Source: Pontiella sulfatireligans (GTDB lineage: Bacteria; Verrucomicrobiota; Kiritimatiellia; Kiritimatiellales; Pontiellaceae). From it: DNA of 64,000 bases. Positions 16,068-27,100 of the stretch are shown one piece after another (position 1 is the stretch's first letter; each line of letters opens with the position of its first letter). Under the pieces are notes generated by a model. The model saw nothing but the letters and a program-made list of their open reading frames with translations, was not told the origin of the DNA and ran no database searches. Made by a program: the position numbers and the translations under genes. The stretch spans positions 2,666,001-2,730,000 of the forward strand of contig NZ_CAAHFH010000001.1 in assembly GCF_900890705.1 (NCBI RefSeq), read 5' to 3'.

Positions 16068-17033
16068 TCATTGAAGAAGCCCCGCTTCCTTAAAGTAGCG
16101 CTTGGCTCCCGGATGAAGCGGAATGATCGAAGCGCCACCAGCCATCTCTTCCCCCGTTAACCGGACAAAAGCAGGGTGCTGGCGCTGGAACAGATCTAGA
16201 TTCGTCATGACTTCTTTGACCATGCGGTAGACCGTTTCCTCCGACATATCGTCACGGGTGAACAGGATGGCCGGGACGCCGACGGTGTCCACAGGCTCCG
16301 TGTTAACCAGCTCTGGATAATAGTCCACAGGGATGGTCTGAGCGGAAAGCAAAGGGTTAGAGGCCAGGCAGGAGTCAATGACTGATTGCTCTATAGGCAC
16401 CAGACGCACCTTGCGCTTCCCGGAAGAAGCTTCCCGCACGGAAAAGGCGGGATGGCCCACAGAAAAGAAATAGACATCGACTTCCCCGGCTTCCAGCAAG
16501 TCGGACGACCGGCTCGAAGGTTCACTCAGAATAGTTACCTCGTTCGTCGAAATGCCGAACAGCATCAAAGAGGATCGGGCATATGACTCATCGCTTGAAC
16601 CGGGAGCACCGACATTGATCCGCTTGCCCTTGAGATCCGACGTGGTTAAAATCTCCGCGTCTTCGGCCGATACAATGGTGAAGGCCTCCGTATAAAGATT
16701 CAGCACCTTCGTAAGGTTTTTATGGGGTTTGCCTTCCCATGGACCGTCGCCCTCCATCGCCCGGCACAGCAGGGTTTCCTGACACAGCCCGAAACCCACA
16801 TCCCCCTGCAGCACGTTGTTGATGTTTTCGACGGAACCGTGCGAGGCCTCGGTGACCACCCATTGGTGGTACTCGGGCCGCTGGCGGTTGAAGAGCTTGG
16901 CCACGGCACTGCTGGCGGCATAATAGATGCCGACCGTATTACCGGAGCCAACCGTGATCATTTCATCGCCAGCCAAAACCGTTCCGGCCGAGATCGCGAG
17001 CATCATAAAGGTTAAACCGATTCTTTTCATCAT
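16068..17033 (-). CDS. TAXI-family TRAP transporter solute-binding protein
   Basis: 321 residues. Signal peptide (MMKRIGLTFMMLAISAGTVLA). The family hallmark ITVGSGNTVGIYYAASSAVAKLFN (split here: ITVGSGNTVG at about 26) is followed by DVGFGLCQ and LKGKRINVGAPGSS, all typical of TAXI periplasmic receptors, which usually bind dicarboxylates or amino acids such as glutamate. The start has an AGGGGAT ribosome binding site. No TRAP permease gene is nearby; only the hydrolase is co-directional and close, so it may act as an orphan receptor or serve a distant permease. Confidence 0.88.
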   Translation of the reverse strand: MMKRIGLTFMMLAISAGTVLAGDEMITVGSGNTVGIYYAASSAVAKLFNRQRPEYHQWVVTEASHGSVENINNVLQGDVGFGLCQETLLCRAMEGDGPWEGKPHKNLTKVLNLYTEAFTIVSAEDAEILTTSDLKGKRINVGAPGSSDESYARSSLMLFGISTNEVTILSEPSSRSSDLLEAGEVDVYFFSVGHPAFSVREASSGKRKVRLVPIEQSVIDSCLASNPLLSAQTIPVDYYPELVNTEPVDTVGVPAILFTRDDMSEETVYRMVKEVMTNLDLFQRQHPAFVRLTGEEMAGGASIIPLHPGAKRYFKEAGLLQ

Positions 17034-17213
17034 ATCCCCTCAAAAAAAACCTGCAAATTCAGGCAGATGTTCACAAACTGCACTACGCTTCATTAGCAAC
17101 GACCATAGAAGATTTTATGATTTCTGAAACAAAAAAATGGCCCCGAACACGAATCTCTCCTCTTCAGGACTCATTCCGATTATGGATCATTGCATCAGGC
17201 CAATGCAGTATGA

Positions 17214-17723
17214 TCACCCCAGTTCAGCCTGCAATTCAGCGTCGGCCTTCAGGACTTCGGCCGCCATGCTTTTCTTGTAGGCGGTCAGCTTGCGCTTTAG
17301 CGTGGCGTCAGAGAGCGCCATAATCTGAACAGCGAGAATGGCGGCGTTGATGGCGCCGGCCTTGCCGATCGCCACGGTGGCCACCGGAACGCCCTTGGGC
17401 ATTTGTACGGTGGAGAGCAGCGAATCCATTCCGTCAAGCGCCCAGCCTTTCACGGGAATGCCAACCACGGGCAGGATGGTGTGCCCGGCCAGCACGCCGC
17501 ACAGATGCGCTGCGCCGCCAGCGGCGCCGATGATCACTTTGTATCCGTTCTTCGCGGCGTTGCTCGCAAAGTCGGTGGCTTCGTGCGGCGTGCGGTGCGC
17601 CGACATAATCTTGACGGTGCTTTCCACGCCGAACTCTTTCAGCGTTTTGACGGTGTATTCTAGAATGGGCCAGTCGGTCTTGCTACCCATAACGATTGCG
17701 ACGGTTGGTTTTTTCTTAGCCAT
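17214..17723 (-). CDS. purE: N5-carboxyaminoimidazole ribonucleotide mutase PurE
   Basis: 169 residues, the normal size of class I PurE, converting N5-CAIR to CAIR in purine synthesis. Signature motifs VAIVMGSKTDWP (8-19), KIMSAHRTPHEA (38-49) with the catalytic His, AAGGAAHL and VGIPVKG. It overlaps the end of purD by 8 bp (its ATG lies in the last codons of purD), so the two are translationally coupled. No purK is adjacent. Confidence 0.96.
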   Translation of the reverse strand: MAKKKPTVAIVMGSKTDWPILEYTVKTLKEFGVESTVKIMSAHRTPHEATDFASNAAKNGYKVIIGAAGGAAHLCGVLAGHTILPVVGIPVKGWALDGMDSLLSTVQMPKGVPVATVAIGKAGAINAAILAVQIMALSDATLKRKLTAYKKSMAAEVLKADAELQAELG

Positions 17724-18999
17724 TTTCCAGTCTCCTTAGTTCTCGGTGTGCGATGTCGTTTCTATAAAAAGCGCCCTTAAAGCTGATGGTTTCGACGGCG
17801 ATATAGGCCTTGGAAAGCGCGTCGGGCAAATCCTTGCCGAGCGAAGTAATGCCCAAAACGCGTCCGCCAGCCGTAACGACCTTGTCGCCATCAAGTGCTG
17901 TACCGGCGTGGAACACAACGGTGTCGTCGATCGCATTGGCCTTGTCGAGGTTCTGGATTTCGTCGCCCTTGGCGTAGTCGCCCGGATAGCCGCCGGCCAC
18001 CATGACGACGCAAACGCTGTGCTCGTCCTTCCACTGGATCATGTCTTCGGACAGGTTGCCGTCGATCACGCCGTTGATGGCGGGAAGCATGTCGCCGTCC
18101 CAGCGTGCGAGCACGGCCTGCGTTTCCGGATCGCCGAAGCGGCAGTTAAACTCGACCACGCTCGGCTGGCCGTCGTCGATCATCAGGCCGGCGTAGAGCA
18201 CGCCCTTGTAGGTGATGCCCCGCTTTTTCAGCTCGGTCAGCGTACGGTCGTAGACCTCTTCCTTGACCTTCTTCAAAACCGATTCGGTCACAATCGACGC
18301 CGGGGAATAAGCCCCCATCCCGCCGGTGTTCGGGCCTTCGTCCTTTTCAAAAATACGCTTGTGGTCCTGCGATGAAGCAAGCATCACCACGTTTTCGCCG
18401 TCGATCAGCGCGAGGATCGAAGCCTCTTCGCCGACGAGGAAATCTTCAATCACCACCCGGCTTCCGGCATCGCCGAAGGCGTTGCCTTCGAGCGCGTCGC
18501 GGATGGCCGCTTCGGCCTGATCGACGGTTTCGGCCACGGTCACGCCCTTGCCCGCAGCGAGGCCGTCGGCCTTGATGACGATCGGGGCGCCGCGTCCGCG
18601 GACATAGGCACAGGCCGCATCAGGATCGGTGAAGGTTTCGTAGGCGGAGGTGGGCACGCCGGCCGCCTTCATGATTTCCTTGGCAAACTGCTTGCTGCCC
18701 TCCAGCTCGGCCGCCGCTTGGCCGGGGCCGAACACGCGGAAGCCTTCGGCTTCGAGCACATCCGCCATGCCCATGCACAGCGGCGCTTCGGGGCCGATCA
18801 CAATCAGGTCGGGCTTGTTTCCCAAGCACCAGGCCTTGATGCCGGCGAGGTCGGTTGCCCCGAACTCAAGATTCGTTCCCAATGCGGCTGTTCCGGCGTT
18901 GCCGGGCGTGCAAAAAATTTCCGGTTTGGCGCTGTCGTTCGCCAGTTTCCAGGCCAGCGTGTGCTCGCGCCCGCCGTTGCCTACCACCAATATCTTCAT
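17716..18999 (-). CDS. purD: Phosphoribosylamine-glycine ligase PurD
   Basis: 427 residues, normal length. It makes GAR from phosphoribosylamine, glycine and ATP. The N-terminal domain starts MKILVVGNGGREHTLAWKL; the ATP-grasp domain shows IVIKADGLAAGKGV, EDFLVGEEASI, GGMGAYSPA and the metal-binding EFNCRFGDPETQ. The start has an AAGGAGCTGAAG ribosome binding site. It is the first gene of a purD-purE unit. Confidence 0.97.
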   Translation of the reverse strand: MKILVVGNGGREHTLAWKLANDSAKPEIFCTPGNAGTAALGTNLEFGATDLAGIKAWCLGNKPDLIVIGPEAPLCMGMADVLEAEGFRVFGPGQAAAELEGSKQFAKEIMKAAGVPTSAYETFTDPDAACAYVRGRGAPIVIKADGLAAGKGVTVAETVDQAEAAIRDALEGNAFGDAGSRVVIEDFLVGEEASILALIDGENVVMLASSQDHKRIFEKDEGPNTGGMGAYSPASIVTESVLKKVKEEVYDRTLTELKKRGITYKGVLYAGLMIDDGQPSVVEFNCRFGDPETQAVLARWDGDMLPAINGVIDGNLSEDMIQWKDEHSVCVVMVAGGYPGDYAKGDEIQNLDKANAIDDTVVFHAGTALDGDKVVTAGGRVLGITSLGKDLPDALSKAYIAVETISFKGAFYRNDIAHRELRRLENG

Positions 19000-19094
19000 C
19001 TTCAGCTCCTTCTAAAATTCAAAACCTCCGCGCAACATACCCAACGGAAACGGCCCATGCAAGACGCACAGCGACGAAAGCCCTTGAAAAGCAC

Positions 19095-19123
19095 AAAAGG
19101 CGTCCCGAAAAGGGACGCCTTTG
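19095..19123 (-). terminator. Terminator behind the symporter gene
   Basis: GGCGTCCC-GAAAA-GGGACGCC (19099-19119) with A-runs on the left and TTT on the right, so it can act on both strands. It lies 28 bp after the symporter stop. Confidence 0.85.
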
Positions 19124-19147
19124 CATTTTCCAGTGAATCGACGGTGT

Positions 19148-20968
19148 CTACCAGAAGATCACATAGAGCGCGACCGTCAGGGCGCAGACCCCGAGACCCC
19201 ACATGAGTGCGGGCTTGGAGGTAGTCATATCCATAGTGGTGGTCGTATGAAACTCGACACGCGGCGCCTTGAAGATCAGGCCATACACAAACAGAATGAT
19301 CAGTACCGCACCCAGGCAGATCGACATGCTGTGCAGGAAATGAAAATCATCAGCATGGTATCTCTGCATGTAGAAATAGATCACCGCATTTGCAACAATG
19401 CCGATTACACCGGCCCACTTGCCGGAAGTACGGTTGAGCAGTCCATAAATGAAGACGGCCAGAATACCCGTGGAAACATAGCCCTGAAATGACTGGATGA
19501 ATTCAAAAATACTCTTGAACTCAACGAGCTTCGGAGCCACCACGCAACCGATAACCACGAAAACCCCGATACAGACACGCCCGAACGTTACAAACTCAAA
19601 CTGCGAGGCTTTCGGCCGGATATAGCGTTGATACACATCCATCGTGAACAGGGTTGAAGCCGCATTCAGTACCGCAGCCAACGAAGAGATAATTGCACCC
19701 AGCAATGCCGCAATCACAAATCCCAGCACGCCCTTGTTGCGCGGAATCAGCTTGGTGATCAGCAGGCCCATGGCCGAATCATATTTATAGGGGTTAATAG
19801 CCTCTGTGACGACCTTATCGGCACCAACACGTGCCACCACGGCATTGTTGAATGCGGTAATTTCCAAGGCTTTTTCGGGATGAGAGGCTACATATTTCTT
19901 ATCCAGCGTGAATACCTTGTTATTGGCGAGATCGGCAGTCGCCGCTTCGTACACCGAAAAAACACTTCCGCCTGCATCAATATTTGCGCTTTCCTCCATC
20001 TCACTCGTGAACAGGTTGAAGGCAATGATGCCCGGAATCACAATGATAAACGGGATAATCAATTTCATGCCGGCGGCCAGTACCAGACCTTTCTGCCCGT
20101 CACCCAGAGATGCGGATCCCAGAATACGCTGTGTGATATACTGATTCAGGCCCCAGTAGTAAAAGTTCGGAATCCAGATTCCAATCAGCAGAATATGCCA
20201 AGGCATGGCCGGTGTATCCATATGCATCGCGGATTCATTCAAGGCATTGAATCGTTCCATTGCTCCGGCGCTGGCATCGACCGTTGCGGCCTCGCCCGTT
20301 GCGCTGACCAGCGAAGAGATATCGGTGATTCCAAGCTTGTGAAACGCAAAGTAGGTGATGATGGCGCCACCGAGAATCAAAGCAGATCCCTGCAGCAGGT
20401 CGGCCCAGGCGCAGGCTTTCAACCCGCCGACGGCCACATATCCTGCAGCCAGTCCGCCGAGAATCCAGCAGGCCATCGGCAGGGATACTTCCATGCCGAA
20501 CTCGTGAAAGAGCTTCGTCATCGTAATGGCACCGGCATAGATCACACCGATCAAACTCACACCAACCAGAATAAGGGTCATCGACAACGTCATGACCAGA
20601 CGCGCCCAGTGGTTGTAGCGAACTTCCAAAAATTCAGGGATGGTGGTGATGCCGGTCTTAAGGAAATAAGGAAGCAGCACAAAAGCCACCACAACCAAGG
20701 TAATGGCGGCAATCCATTCCCAGCTGGAAACAGACAGCCCTTCAAACCCGGCGCCCTGCCCCGACATACCCACAAACTGCTCGGCTGAAATATTTGCAGC
20801 AATCAGAGAGAAACCGATCAGCCACCAGCTCAGCCCACGCCCCGCCAGAAAGTAGTCAGACGCTCCAGTTTCTCCGTGGGTGTCTTCACCCTTGGACTTA
20901 TACATACCAACAAACAGCACAGCCGCCACGAAAGCGACAAATACGATGATGTCTACTAAGTACCCCAT
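19148..20968 (-). CDS. Sodium/solute symporter (SSS family, SGLT-like)
   Basis: 606 residues with about 14 hydrophobic segments. The N-terminus has DYFLAGRGLSWWLIGFSLIAANIS, the first-helix Na-site motif of SGLT-type transporters (residues 38-61), followed by SGQGAGF and FLLPYFLKTGITTIPEFLEVRY, all typical of sugar or inositol:sodium symporters. A long loop lies between about 325 and 385. Near the C-terminus is KAPRVEFHTTTTMDM. A clean terminator ends the gene. In a marine polysaccharide degrader the substrate is plausibly a monosaccharide, but this cannot be read from the sequence. Confidence 0.9.
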   Translation of the reverse strand: MGYLVDIIVFVAFVAAVLFVGMYKSKGEDTHGETGASDYFLAGRGLSWWLIGFSLIAANISAEQFVGMSGQGAGFEGLSVSSWEWIAAITLVVVAFVLLPYFLKTGITTIPEFLEVRYNHWARLVMTLSMTLILVGVSLIGVIYAGAITMTKLFHEFGMEVSLPMACWILGGLAAGYVAVGGLKACAWADLLQGSALILGGAIITYFAFHKLGITDISSLVSATGEAATVDASAGAMERFNALNESAMHMDTPAMPWHILLIGIWIPNFYYWGLNQYITQRILGSASLGDGQKGLVLAAGMKLIIPFIIVIPGIIAFNLFTSEMEESANIDAGGSVFSVYEAATADLANNKVFTLDKKYVASHPEKALEITAFNNAVVARVGADKVVTEAINPYKYDSAMGLLITKLIPRNKGVLGFVIAALLGAIISSLAAVLNAASTLFTMDVYQRYIRPKASQFEFVTFGRVCIGVFVVIGCVVAPKLVEFKSIFEFIQSFQGYVSTGILAVFIYGLLNRTSGKWAGVIGIVANAVIYFYMQRYHADDFHFLHSMSICLGAVLIILFVYGLIFKAPRVEFHTTTTMDMTTSKPALMWGLGVCALTVALYVIFW

Positions 20969-21285
20969 TCCATCCTCCTAGGAGATGCTCTCCTTATTCT
21001 AATTCACGACCAACCGAACCGCATTTCCAAGCGTCCCGGTTGGACCACGCAACAACTCAACCGCCCAACTACACAGAAACCAGCAGAAAGGCAGACTGTA
21101 GCTAACCTTCAAAGAGATATCCAGCTATGTATGCTTCCTCTTTCAAAACCATACCCACTGAACCAATATATAATAAGGATTCTCTCCATGGCCTCCATAG
21201 TAAAAAAAAGCAAACAGATGGACAATTAAGGCATTCCATGCCCTTTTAATCCAATACATCGATATCACTGCCACAGGCCCGAAGC
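20969..21285. other. Intergenic region upstream of the symporter
   Basis: About 320 bp, A+T-richer than its surroundings. A CTAGGAGGAT-type ribosome binding site lies before the symporter ATG. No gene, riboswitch or repeat was recognised. Confidence 0.4.
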
Positions 21286-21333
21286 AAAAAAAAACCGCTC
21301 CCCCTTTGATCTCGTGCGATCGCCGGGGAGCGG
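21286..21333 (-). terminator. Rho-independent terminator of clpB
   Basis: On the minus strand CCGCTCCCC ... GGGGGAGCGG is followed by nine T residues. The loop is about 20 nt and itself contains GGCGATCGC. It begins 42 bp after the clpB stop. Confidence 0.88.
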
Positions 21334-21374
21334 AATATCAATTTATATTTAATTCAGGCGGGGAGCCCGCTGCT

Positions 21375-23954
21375 CTATGTTTCGAAGCGCAGGCCTTCTT
21401 GGTCCACAACGGCCTTCACCGCGGCGCCGTCGGCCAGCTCCCCAGCAATAATCATGCGGGCGAGCGGCGTCTCCAAATGCTGTTGGATGAAGCGCTTCAG
21501 CGGGCGGGCGCCGTAAACGGGGTCGTAGCCCTCCTTCGCGATGTACTCCTCGGCTGCTTTGCCGATCTCCAGCGCAATGCCCTGCTGTGCCAAGCGCTCG
21601 CGCAATTCTTTGGCCAACAGCTTCACCACACCCGTAATTTCTTCCAGAGTCAGCGGCGTAAATAGCACCGTCTCGTCAATCCGGTTCAAAAATTCCGGAC
21701 GGAAATGCGCCCGCAACGCCGCCATCACATCGTCGCGTGCGCCTTGGCTGATATGCCCGCTTGCATCAATCCCTTCGAGCAGGTGCGTCGAACCAATGTT
21801 GCTGGTCATAATCACGATCGTATTCTTAAAGCTCACCGTCCGCCCGTGCGAATCCGTCAGGCGTCCGTCTTCCAATATTTGAAGAAGCACATTAAACACG
21901 TCGTGATGCGCCTTCTCGATTTCGTCGAGCAGCACCACGCAATACGGCTTGCGCCGCACGGCCTCGGTCAACTGGCCGCCCTCTTCGAAGCCGACATAGC
22001 CCGGAGGTGCGCCGACCAGACGCGACACCGTGTGCTTTTCCATATATTCGCTCATGTCGATCCGCACCATGTTGGCTTCCGAATCGAACAGCTCCCACGC
22101 CAGCGTACGCGCCAGCTCGGTCTTCCCTACCCCGGTCGGGCCGAGGAACAGGAACGAGCCGATCGGCCGGCTCGGATTCTTGATGCCGGCGCGCGCGCGG
22201 AGCACGGCGTCGGCAACGGCTTGAACCGCTTCGTCCTGGCCGATCACGCGCTCATGCAGCACCGAATCGAGCTTGAGCAGCTTTGCGCGCTCGCCTTCGA
22301 GCAGCTTGGTCAGCGGAATACCCACCCAGCGCGAAATCACCTCGGCAATTTCCTCCTCTGTCACCTCCTCGCGCAGCAGCGTTCCCGCCCCGCGTTGCTC
22401 CATCAGCGACTCGGCTTCCGCCAACTGCTTTCCAATCTCTGGAATCGTGCCGTGGCGCAGCTTGGCCACCCGCTCCAAATCATAATCGCGCTCGGCCTTC
22501 TCCGCTTCCTGCCGCGCCAGTTCGAGGCTTTCGCGCAACCCGCGCACCTTGTCGATCGCGCTCTTCTCGTTTTCCCACTGCGCCTTCATGGCATCACTGT
22601 CGGCACGCAAGTCCGCCAGCTCCTGCTTGAGCGCTTCGCGCCGTTCCTGGCTGGCCTTGTCCTTTTCCTGCTTCAGCGCAGTTTCCTCAATTTCCAGCCG
22701 CATCACCTTGCGGGTGATTTCGTCGAGCTCCGCCGGCATCGAATCGATCTCCGTACGGATCGTCGCGCAGGCCTCGTCCATCAGATCAATCGCTTTATCC
22801 GGCAGAAAGCGGTCGGAAATATAGCGGTCCGAGAGCACCGCCGAAGAAATCAGCGCCGCATCCTGAATACGCACGCCATGATGCACCTCGAAGCGCTCCT
22901 TCAAGCCGCGCAGAATCGAAATCGTGTCCTCCACGCTCGGCACATCCACCAGCACCGGCTGGAAGCGGCGCTCCAGCGCGGCATCCTTTTCAATATGCAG
23001 GCGATGCTCATCGAGCGTCGTTGCGCCAATGCAGTGGAGTTCGCCGCGCGCCAGCATCGGCTTGAGCATATTGCCGGCATCGGACGAGCCCTCCGTCTTG
23101 CCCGCGCCCACGATTGTATGCAGCTCGTCGATGAATAGAATGATGCGCCCTTCCGCCGCTTTGATTTCGTGCAGCACCGCCTTGAGCCGCTCTTCAAACT
23201 CGCCGCGATATTTCGCGCCGGCCATCAGCGCCGTCATATCCAGCGCCCAGATCGACCGGTCCTTCAAGCCCTCCGGCACGTCGCCGCGCACAATGCGCTG
23301 CGCCAGCCCTTCCACGATGGCGGTCTTGCCCACGCCCGCCTCGCCGATAAGCACCGGGTTGTTCTTCGTCTTGCGCGAAAGAATGCGGACCACCGAGCGG
23401 ATTTCCGCGTCGCGGCCAATCACGGGATCAAGCTTGCCCGCGCGGGCGGCTTCAACCAGATCCATGCCGTATTTCTGCAACGCTTCATACTGCCCCTCCG
23501 GATTGTCCGAAGTAACGCGCTGGTTGCCACGCACCTTTTCCAAGGCCTGCAGCACCGCATTGCGGTCCACGCCGTTTTCTTTGAGCAATGTAATCTCGTC
23601 GGACAGCACCAGCAGCAGGTGTTCGACCGAGATAAACTCGTCCTTCAATTTTTTGGCTTCGTCGCCGGCCTTAACCAGCATCTGGTTAAGACGCTGGGTG
23701 ATTAACACCTTGCCGGATTCGGTCGCCCCGGAAACGCGCAGGCGCTTTTCAAGCACCTGTTCCAACTGCGCAGTGATCACCGGGACCGAAGCGCCGATGG
23801 TTTCGATCAATCGCGGGACCAGCCCGCCCTCCTGCTCCAGCAACGCAAACAGCAAATGCTCCGCATCCACTTCCTGATGCCCGAAACGCAGCGCCTTCAC
23901 CTGCGCCTGCTGCATCGCTTCCTGAACCTTCTGTGTGGTTTTATTCATATCCAT
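21375..23954 (-). CDS. clpB: Disaggregase chaperone ClpB
   Basis: 859 residues, the usual ClpB size. It is a cytoplasmic hexameric AAA+ unfoldase that rescues aggregated proteins with DnaK. Order: N-terminal Clp repeat domain (1-145), first AAA+ module with GEAGVGKT and [11 protein letters not shown], the middle coiled-coil insertion (about 400-530, Glu/Lys/Arg rich), second AAA+ module with [15 protein letters not shown], and the C-terminal D2-small domain (ARPLKRFIQ). The start at 23954 (MDMNKTTQ) is chosen for GGAGGCGTTAATT; the longer frame at 23969 would cover this ribosome binding site. A palindrome lies in the upstream region. Confidence 0.97.
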   Translation of the reverse strand: MDMNKTTQKVQEAMQQAQVKALRFGHQEVDAEHLLFALLEQEGGLVPRLIETIGASVPVITAQLEQVLEKRLRVSGATESGKVLITQRLNQMLVKAGDEAKKLKDEFISVEHLLLVLSDEITLLKENGVDRNAVLQALEKVRGNQRVTSDNPEGQYEALQKYGMDLVEAARAGKLDPVIGRDAEIRSVVRILSRKTKNNPVLIGEAGVGKTAIVEGLAQRIVRGDVPEGLKDRSIWALDMTALMAGAKYRGEFEERLKAVLHEIKAAEGRIILFIDELHTIVGAGKTEGSSDAGNMLKPMLARGELHCIGATTLDEHRLHIEKDAALERRFQPVLVDVPSVEDTISILRGLKERFEVHHGVRIQDAALISSAVLSDRYISDRFLPDKAIDLMDEACATIRTEIDSMPAELDEITRKVMRLEIEETALKQEKDKASQERREALKQELADLRADSDAMKAQWENEKSAIDKVRGLRESLELARQEAEKAERDYDLERVAKLRHGTIPEIGKQLAEAESLMEQRGAGTLLREEVTEEEIAEVISRWVGIPLTKLLEGERAKLLKLDSVLHERVIGQDEAVQAVADAVLRARAGIKNPSRPIGSFLFLGPTGVGKTELARTLAWELFDSEANMVRIDMSEYMEKHTVSRLVGAPPGYVGFEEGGQLTEAVRRKPYCVVLLDEIEKAHHDVFNVLLQILEDGRLTDSHGRTVSFKNTIVIMTSNIGSTHLLEGIDASGHISQGARDDVMAALRAHFRPEFLNRIDETVLFTPLTLEEITGVVKLLAKELRERLAQQGIALEIGKAAEEYIAKEGYDPVYGARPLKRFIQQHLETPLARMIIAGELADGAAVKAVVDQEGLRFET

Positions 23955-24019
23955 AATTAACGCCTCCAACTAAAGTCGATGTCCTTTACGCACCCACCGT
24001 GCCAACGCAAAAACCCCTT

Positions 24020-24057
24020 GTTTTCCAACCATTGGAAGCTTCCAACCCCTGGAAACC
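24020..24057. promoter_or_regulatory. Nested palindrome upstream of clpB
   Basis: Perfect palindrome TTGGAAGCTTCCAA (24032-24045) inside outer arms TTTCCA / TGGAAA, 78 bp upstream of the clpB start and 130 bp upstream of the mscK-like gene. It does not match CIRCE (TTAGCACTC). It might be an operator for a heat-shock or envelope-stress regulator. Confidence 0.35.
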
Positions 24058-24176
24058 GCGCCATTTTGCGCACCGGTTGCGCCATGCTGGCGCACCGGGT
24101 TCATTTTTCGGCACGGAATAAATGACAGCCCGCCGGCAAGTGCGTACAATTCGCATAATTCAATGAGGAGGAATAA

Positions 24177-27100
24177 ATGAAATTTCTAACGTTTCTATTA
24201 GCTCTCCAACTTCTCTGCATCACTGCCGGAGCGCAAACCAACGCGACGCCCTCAGCCGCAGAGGTAAAAGAGCTTACCGCTTCGGTGCAGAACGACGGAA
24301 CCATCGAAGACATACGCCGGCAAGCCTTGCTTAAGCAACTGGAGCAAGTGGACGCGTTTCTGGCCTCCGCCACGCAGCTGGAGGAAAAGACCGCAAAAAT
24401 GGCGCGCGACCTCCAGCAAGCCAGCTCCGTCATTGAGGCCATCCAAAAAGAGCTCCTGATTCCGGAAGAACCGTTGGTTATTTCATCCGTCGAAGCCGCA
24501 GACCTGACCGGACTCGAAAAGCGGATGCTCCAGTCCGAAGCCAAAGCAAATGAAGCCGGCCGACGACTGGAAAAACTCGATGCCGAAAACAACGCGCTCT
24601 CCACACAGCGAACCAAGCTCCCCGAATTACTGGCGGGTGCCAACACAAGACAAAGCGAACTGGAACAAACACCGGCCATCCCGCCGGAAGCCGAAGGTAT
24701 GCTTCCGAAAGAAGCCCGGTTGAATCAATGGCTCATCTCCACGGAACTGCGCGCGGTAAGCGCGGAAGCCGGCTTCTACCAATTAGAGCTGACAAACTAC
24801 GATACCCTCAAGGCACTGCAAACCGCGCGCATCGATCAGGCCACCCGGCATGTCGGCATTGCCCAGACCCAGACCGCTGCCTTAAGCAAGGCGGTCGACC
24901 GGCAGCGCCGCATCGAAAGCGAGGAAGAAGCCACCCGCGCAGACCAAGCCCGACTGGAAGCCTCGCTGCACCATCCGGAAATCCAAGCCGTTGCAGAACG
25001 AAATGCCGAACTGGCCGCCCTTCGCGCCGGCGAGGACGGACTCTCCGCCAGGCAGCGCATCGCAGCGGCCGACCTGCAGCAGGCCAGGAAGCTCACCCTT
25101 TCCACCCAGGAGCGCTCAAAGGAAATTGAAGAACGGATCGATGCGGCCGGCCTGACGCATGCCGTCGCGCAGTTGCTCAGCCGCGAACGCAGCAGCCTGC
25201 CGGACCTGAGCCACCACAAACCCCGCGCCCGCGTCCGCAAAAGAGAGATTGCCCTGGTACAGCTTTCTTTGCTCGACTTCAGCGACCAACGCGAAGAACT
25301 TCGCGATATTGCCGGCAGTGTAAAGCGGCGCATGGACGCCATTGGCGAGGCACCGGCGCAAGAGCATATCCGCCCGCTTCTAACCGAATACCTGACCGCT
25401 CAACGCAAGCAACTCGACACCTTGATTTCTGAATACAATGCCTATTTCAACCTGTTGATCGATCTCGACACCGCGGAACGCCAACTGGTTGACAGCGTGC
25501 ATGTGCTGTCCGACGACATTTCCGAGCACATTTTATGGATCCGCAGCGATTCGGCCATCGGCTTGGACTCGCCGCGATTCTTTGCGCAAGGCGTTGCTTC
25601 CATCGCAAAACGTTCAATTTGGCAGGAACTCGCCCATACGCTGCAGGCCAACTTCCAACGCAATCCATACCCTCCAGTTCTTTTGTTGATCAGCGAACTC
25701 GCACTGATCGTCGCCTCAATCGGCGCGAAGCGACGGCTGAAAAAGATTGCCGACCTAGTGGTCAAAATCCACACCGACTGCTTTTTCTACACGATCGAAG
25801 CCCTCTTCTACACGGCGCTGCGCGCGCTGCCGCTGCCGTTGCCTCTGTTTTATCTGGCCTGGCGGATCGGAACCGTCGAAGCACCGCCATTTTCATCCGC
25901 CGTCGGCAATGCATGCTACCTGACCGGTCTATTCATGTACTGTTTCGCCCTGCTGCTCCAAGCCATCCTACCCGACGGGCTCGTGGAAGCGCATTTTGGC
26001 GCCGACAAAACCGTCCTCGAGCGGTTCCGGTGGCGACTTGTCCGCTTAATGGCTATTTTATTGCCGATATTCTGGCTGATAGCCTTACTTCATTTCGCCA
26101 CCGAAACCGCCGAACTCGGCCGGTCGCTTGCACGGCTGTGCTACATCATTCTCCAGCTTGTGATTGCCCGGTTCGCCTATTCCATTTTTTGCCGACGCTC
26201 GAAAATCATGGAGCACCTCATCGAAAATGAACAAGCGCTGCTGCTTGTGCGCTTTAGGGTTCTAGCGTTTTATGTCGCCGTCGGGATTCCGCTTGTCATT
26301 ATCACGGCAACATTGATTGGCTACTATTTCACGGCTCTTGCCATGTCCAAATGGTTTGTACAAACCCTAGGGCTAGTGTTTGCGCTTGCCTTGGTCGAAG
26401 CACTACTGATTCGCTGGATACAGGTGGTTGCCCGCAAAGCAGAACTCGAGCGTCGCCTTCGCGAGCGCCGGGAACACCAGCAGCAGCGCGAGGCCGGCGA
26501 GACCGAGCTCCCCACCGAGCCGGTTCCGGCAGAAAACGATGAAATGAACTTCGTCACGCTGAACGAAAGCACCCGCAAACTCATAAGCATTATCTTTGCT
26601 TTCGCCCTGCTTTTCGGCTTGTGGTTCATCTGGTCGGATGCCTTCCCGGCACTGGGCGTGTTCAACCGCATCGTGCTCTGGAACGTCTTCGACGATACCG
26701 CCGCCGCAGGAGCGGGCGCCACCATCGCCATTTCGCTGGCCGACCTGACTGCCTCCGTGATCGTGATTATGCTCACGGTTGCCGGCGCGCGCCATCTGCC
26801 CAGTCTGGTCGAACTCGCCGTGCTGAGACAGCTCCGCATCGACTATGGCACGCGCTACGCCATTTCCACCATCATCCGCTACATCACGGTGGCCGTTGGA
26901 CTGAGCATTGCGCTCAGCATGCTGGGCATTGGATGGAGCAAATTCAAGTGGCTCGCCGCCGCCCTCTCGGTCGGCCTCGGCTTCGGCCTGCAGGAAATCT
27001 TCGCCAACTTTATTTCCGGCCTGATCCTGTTGTTCGAGCGTCCCATCCGCGTGTGCGACTATGTCACCGTCAACGGAACCAGCGGTCAGGTTTCCCGCAT

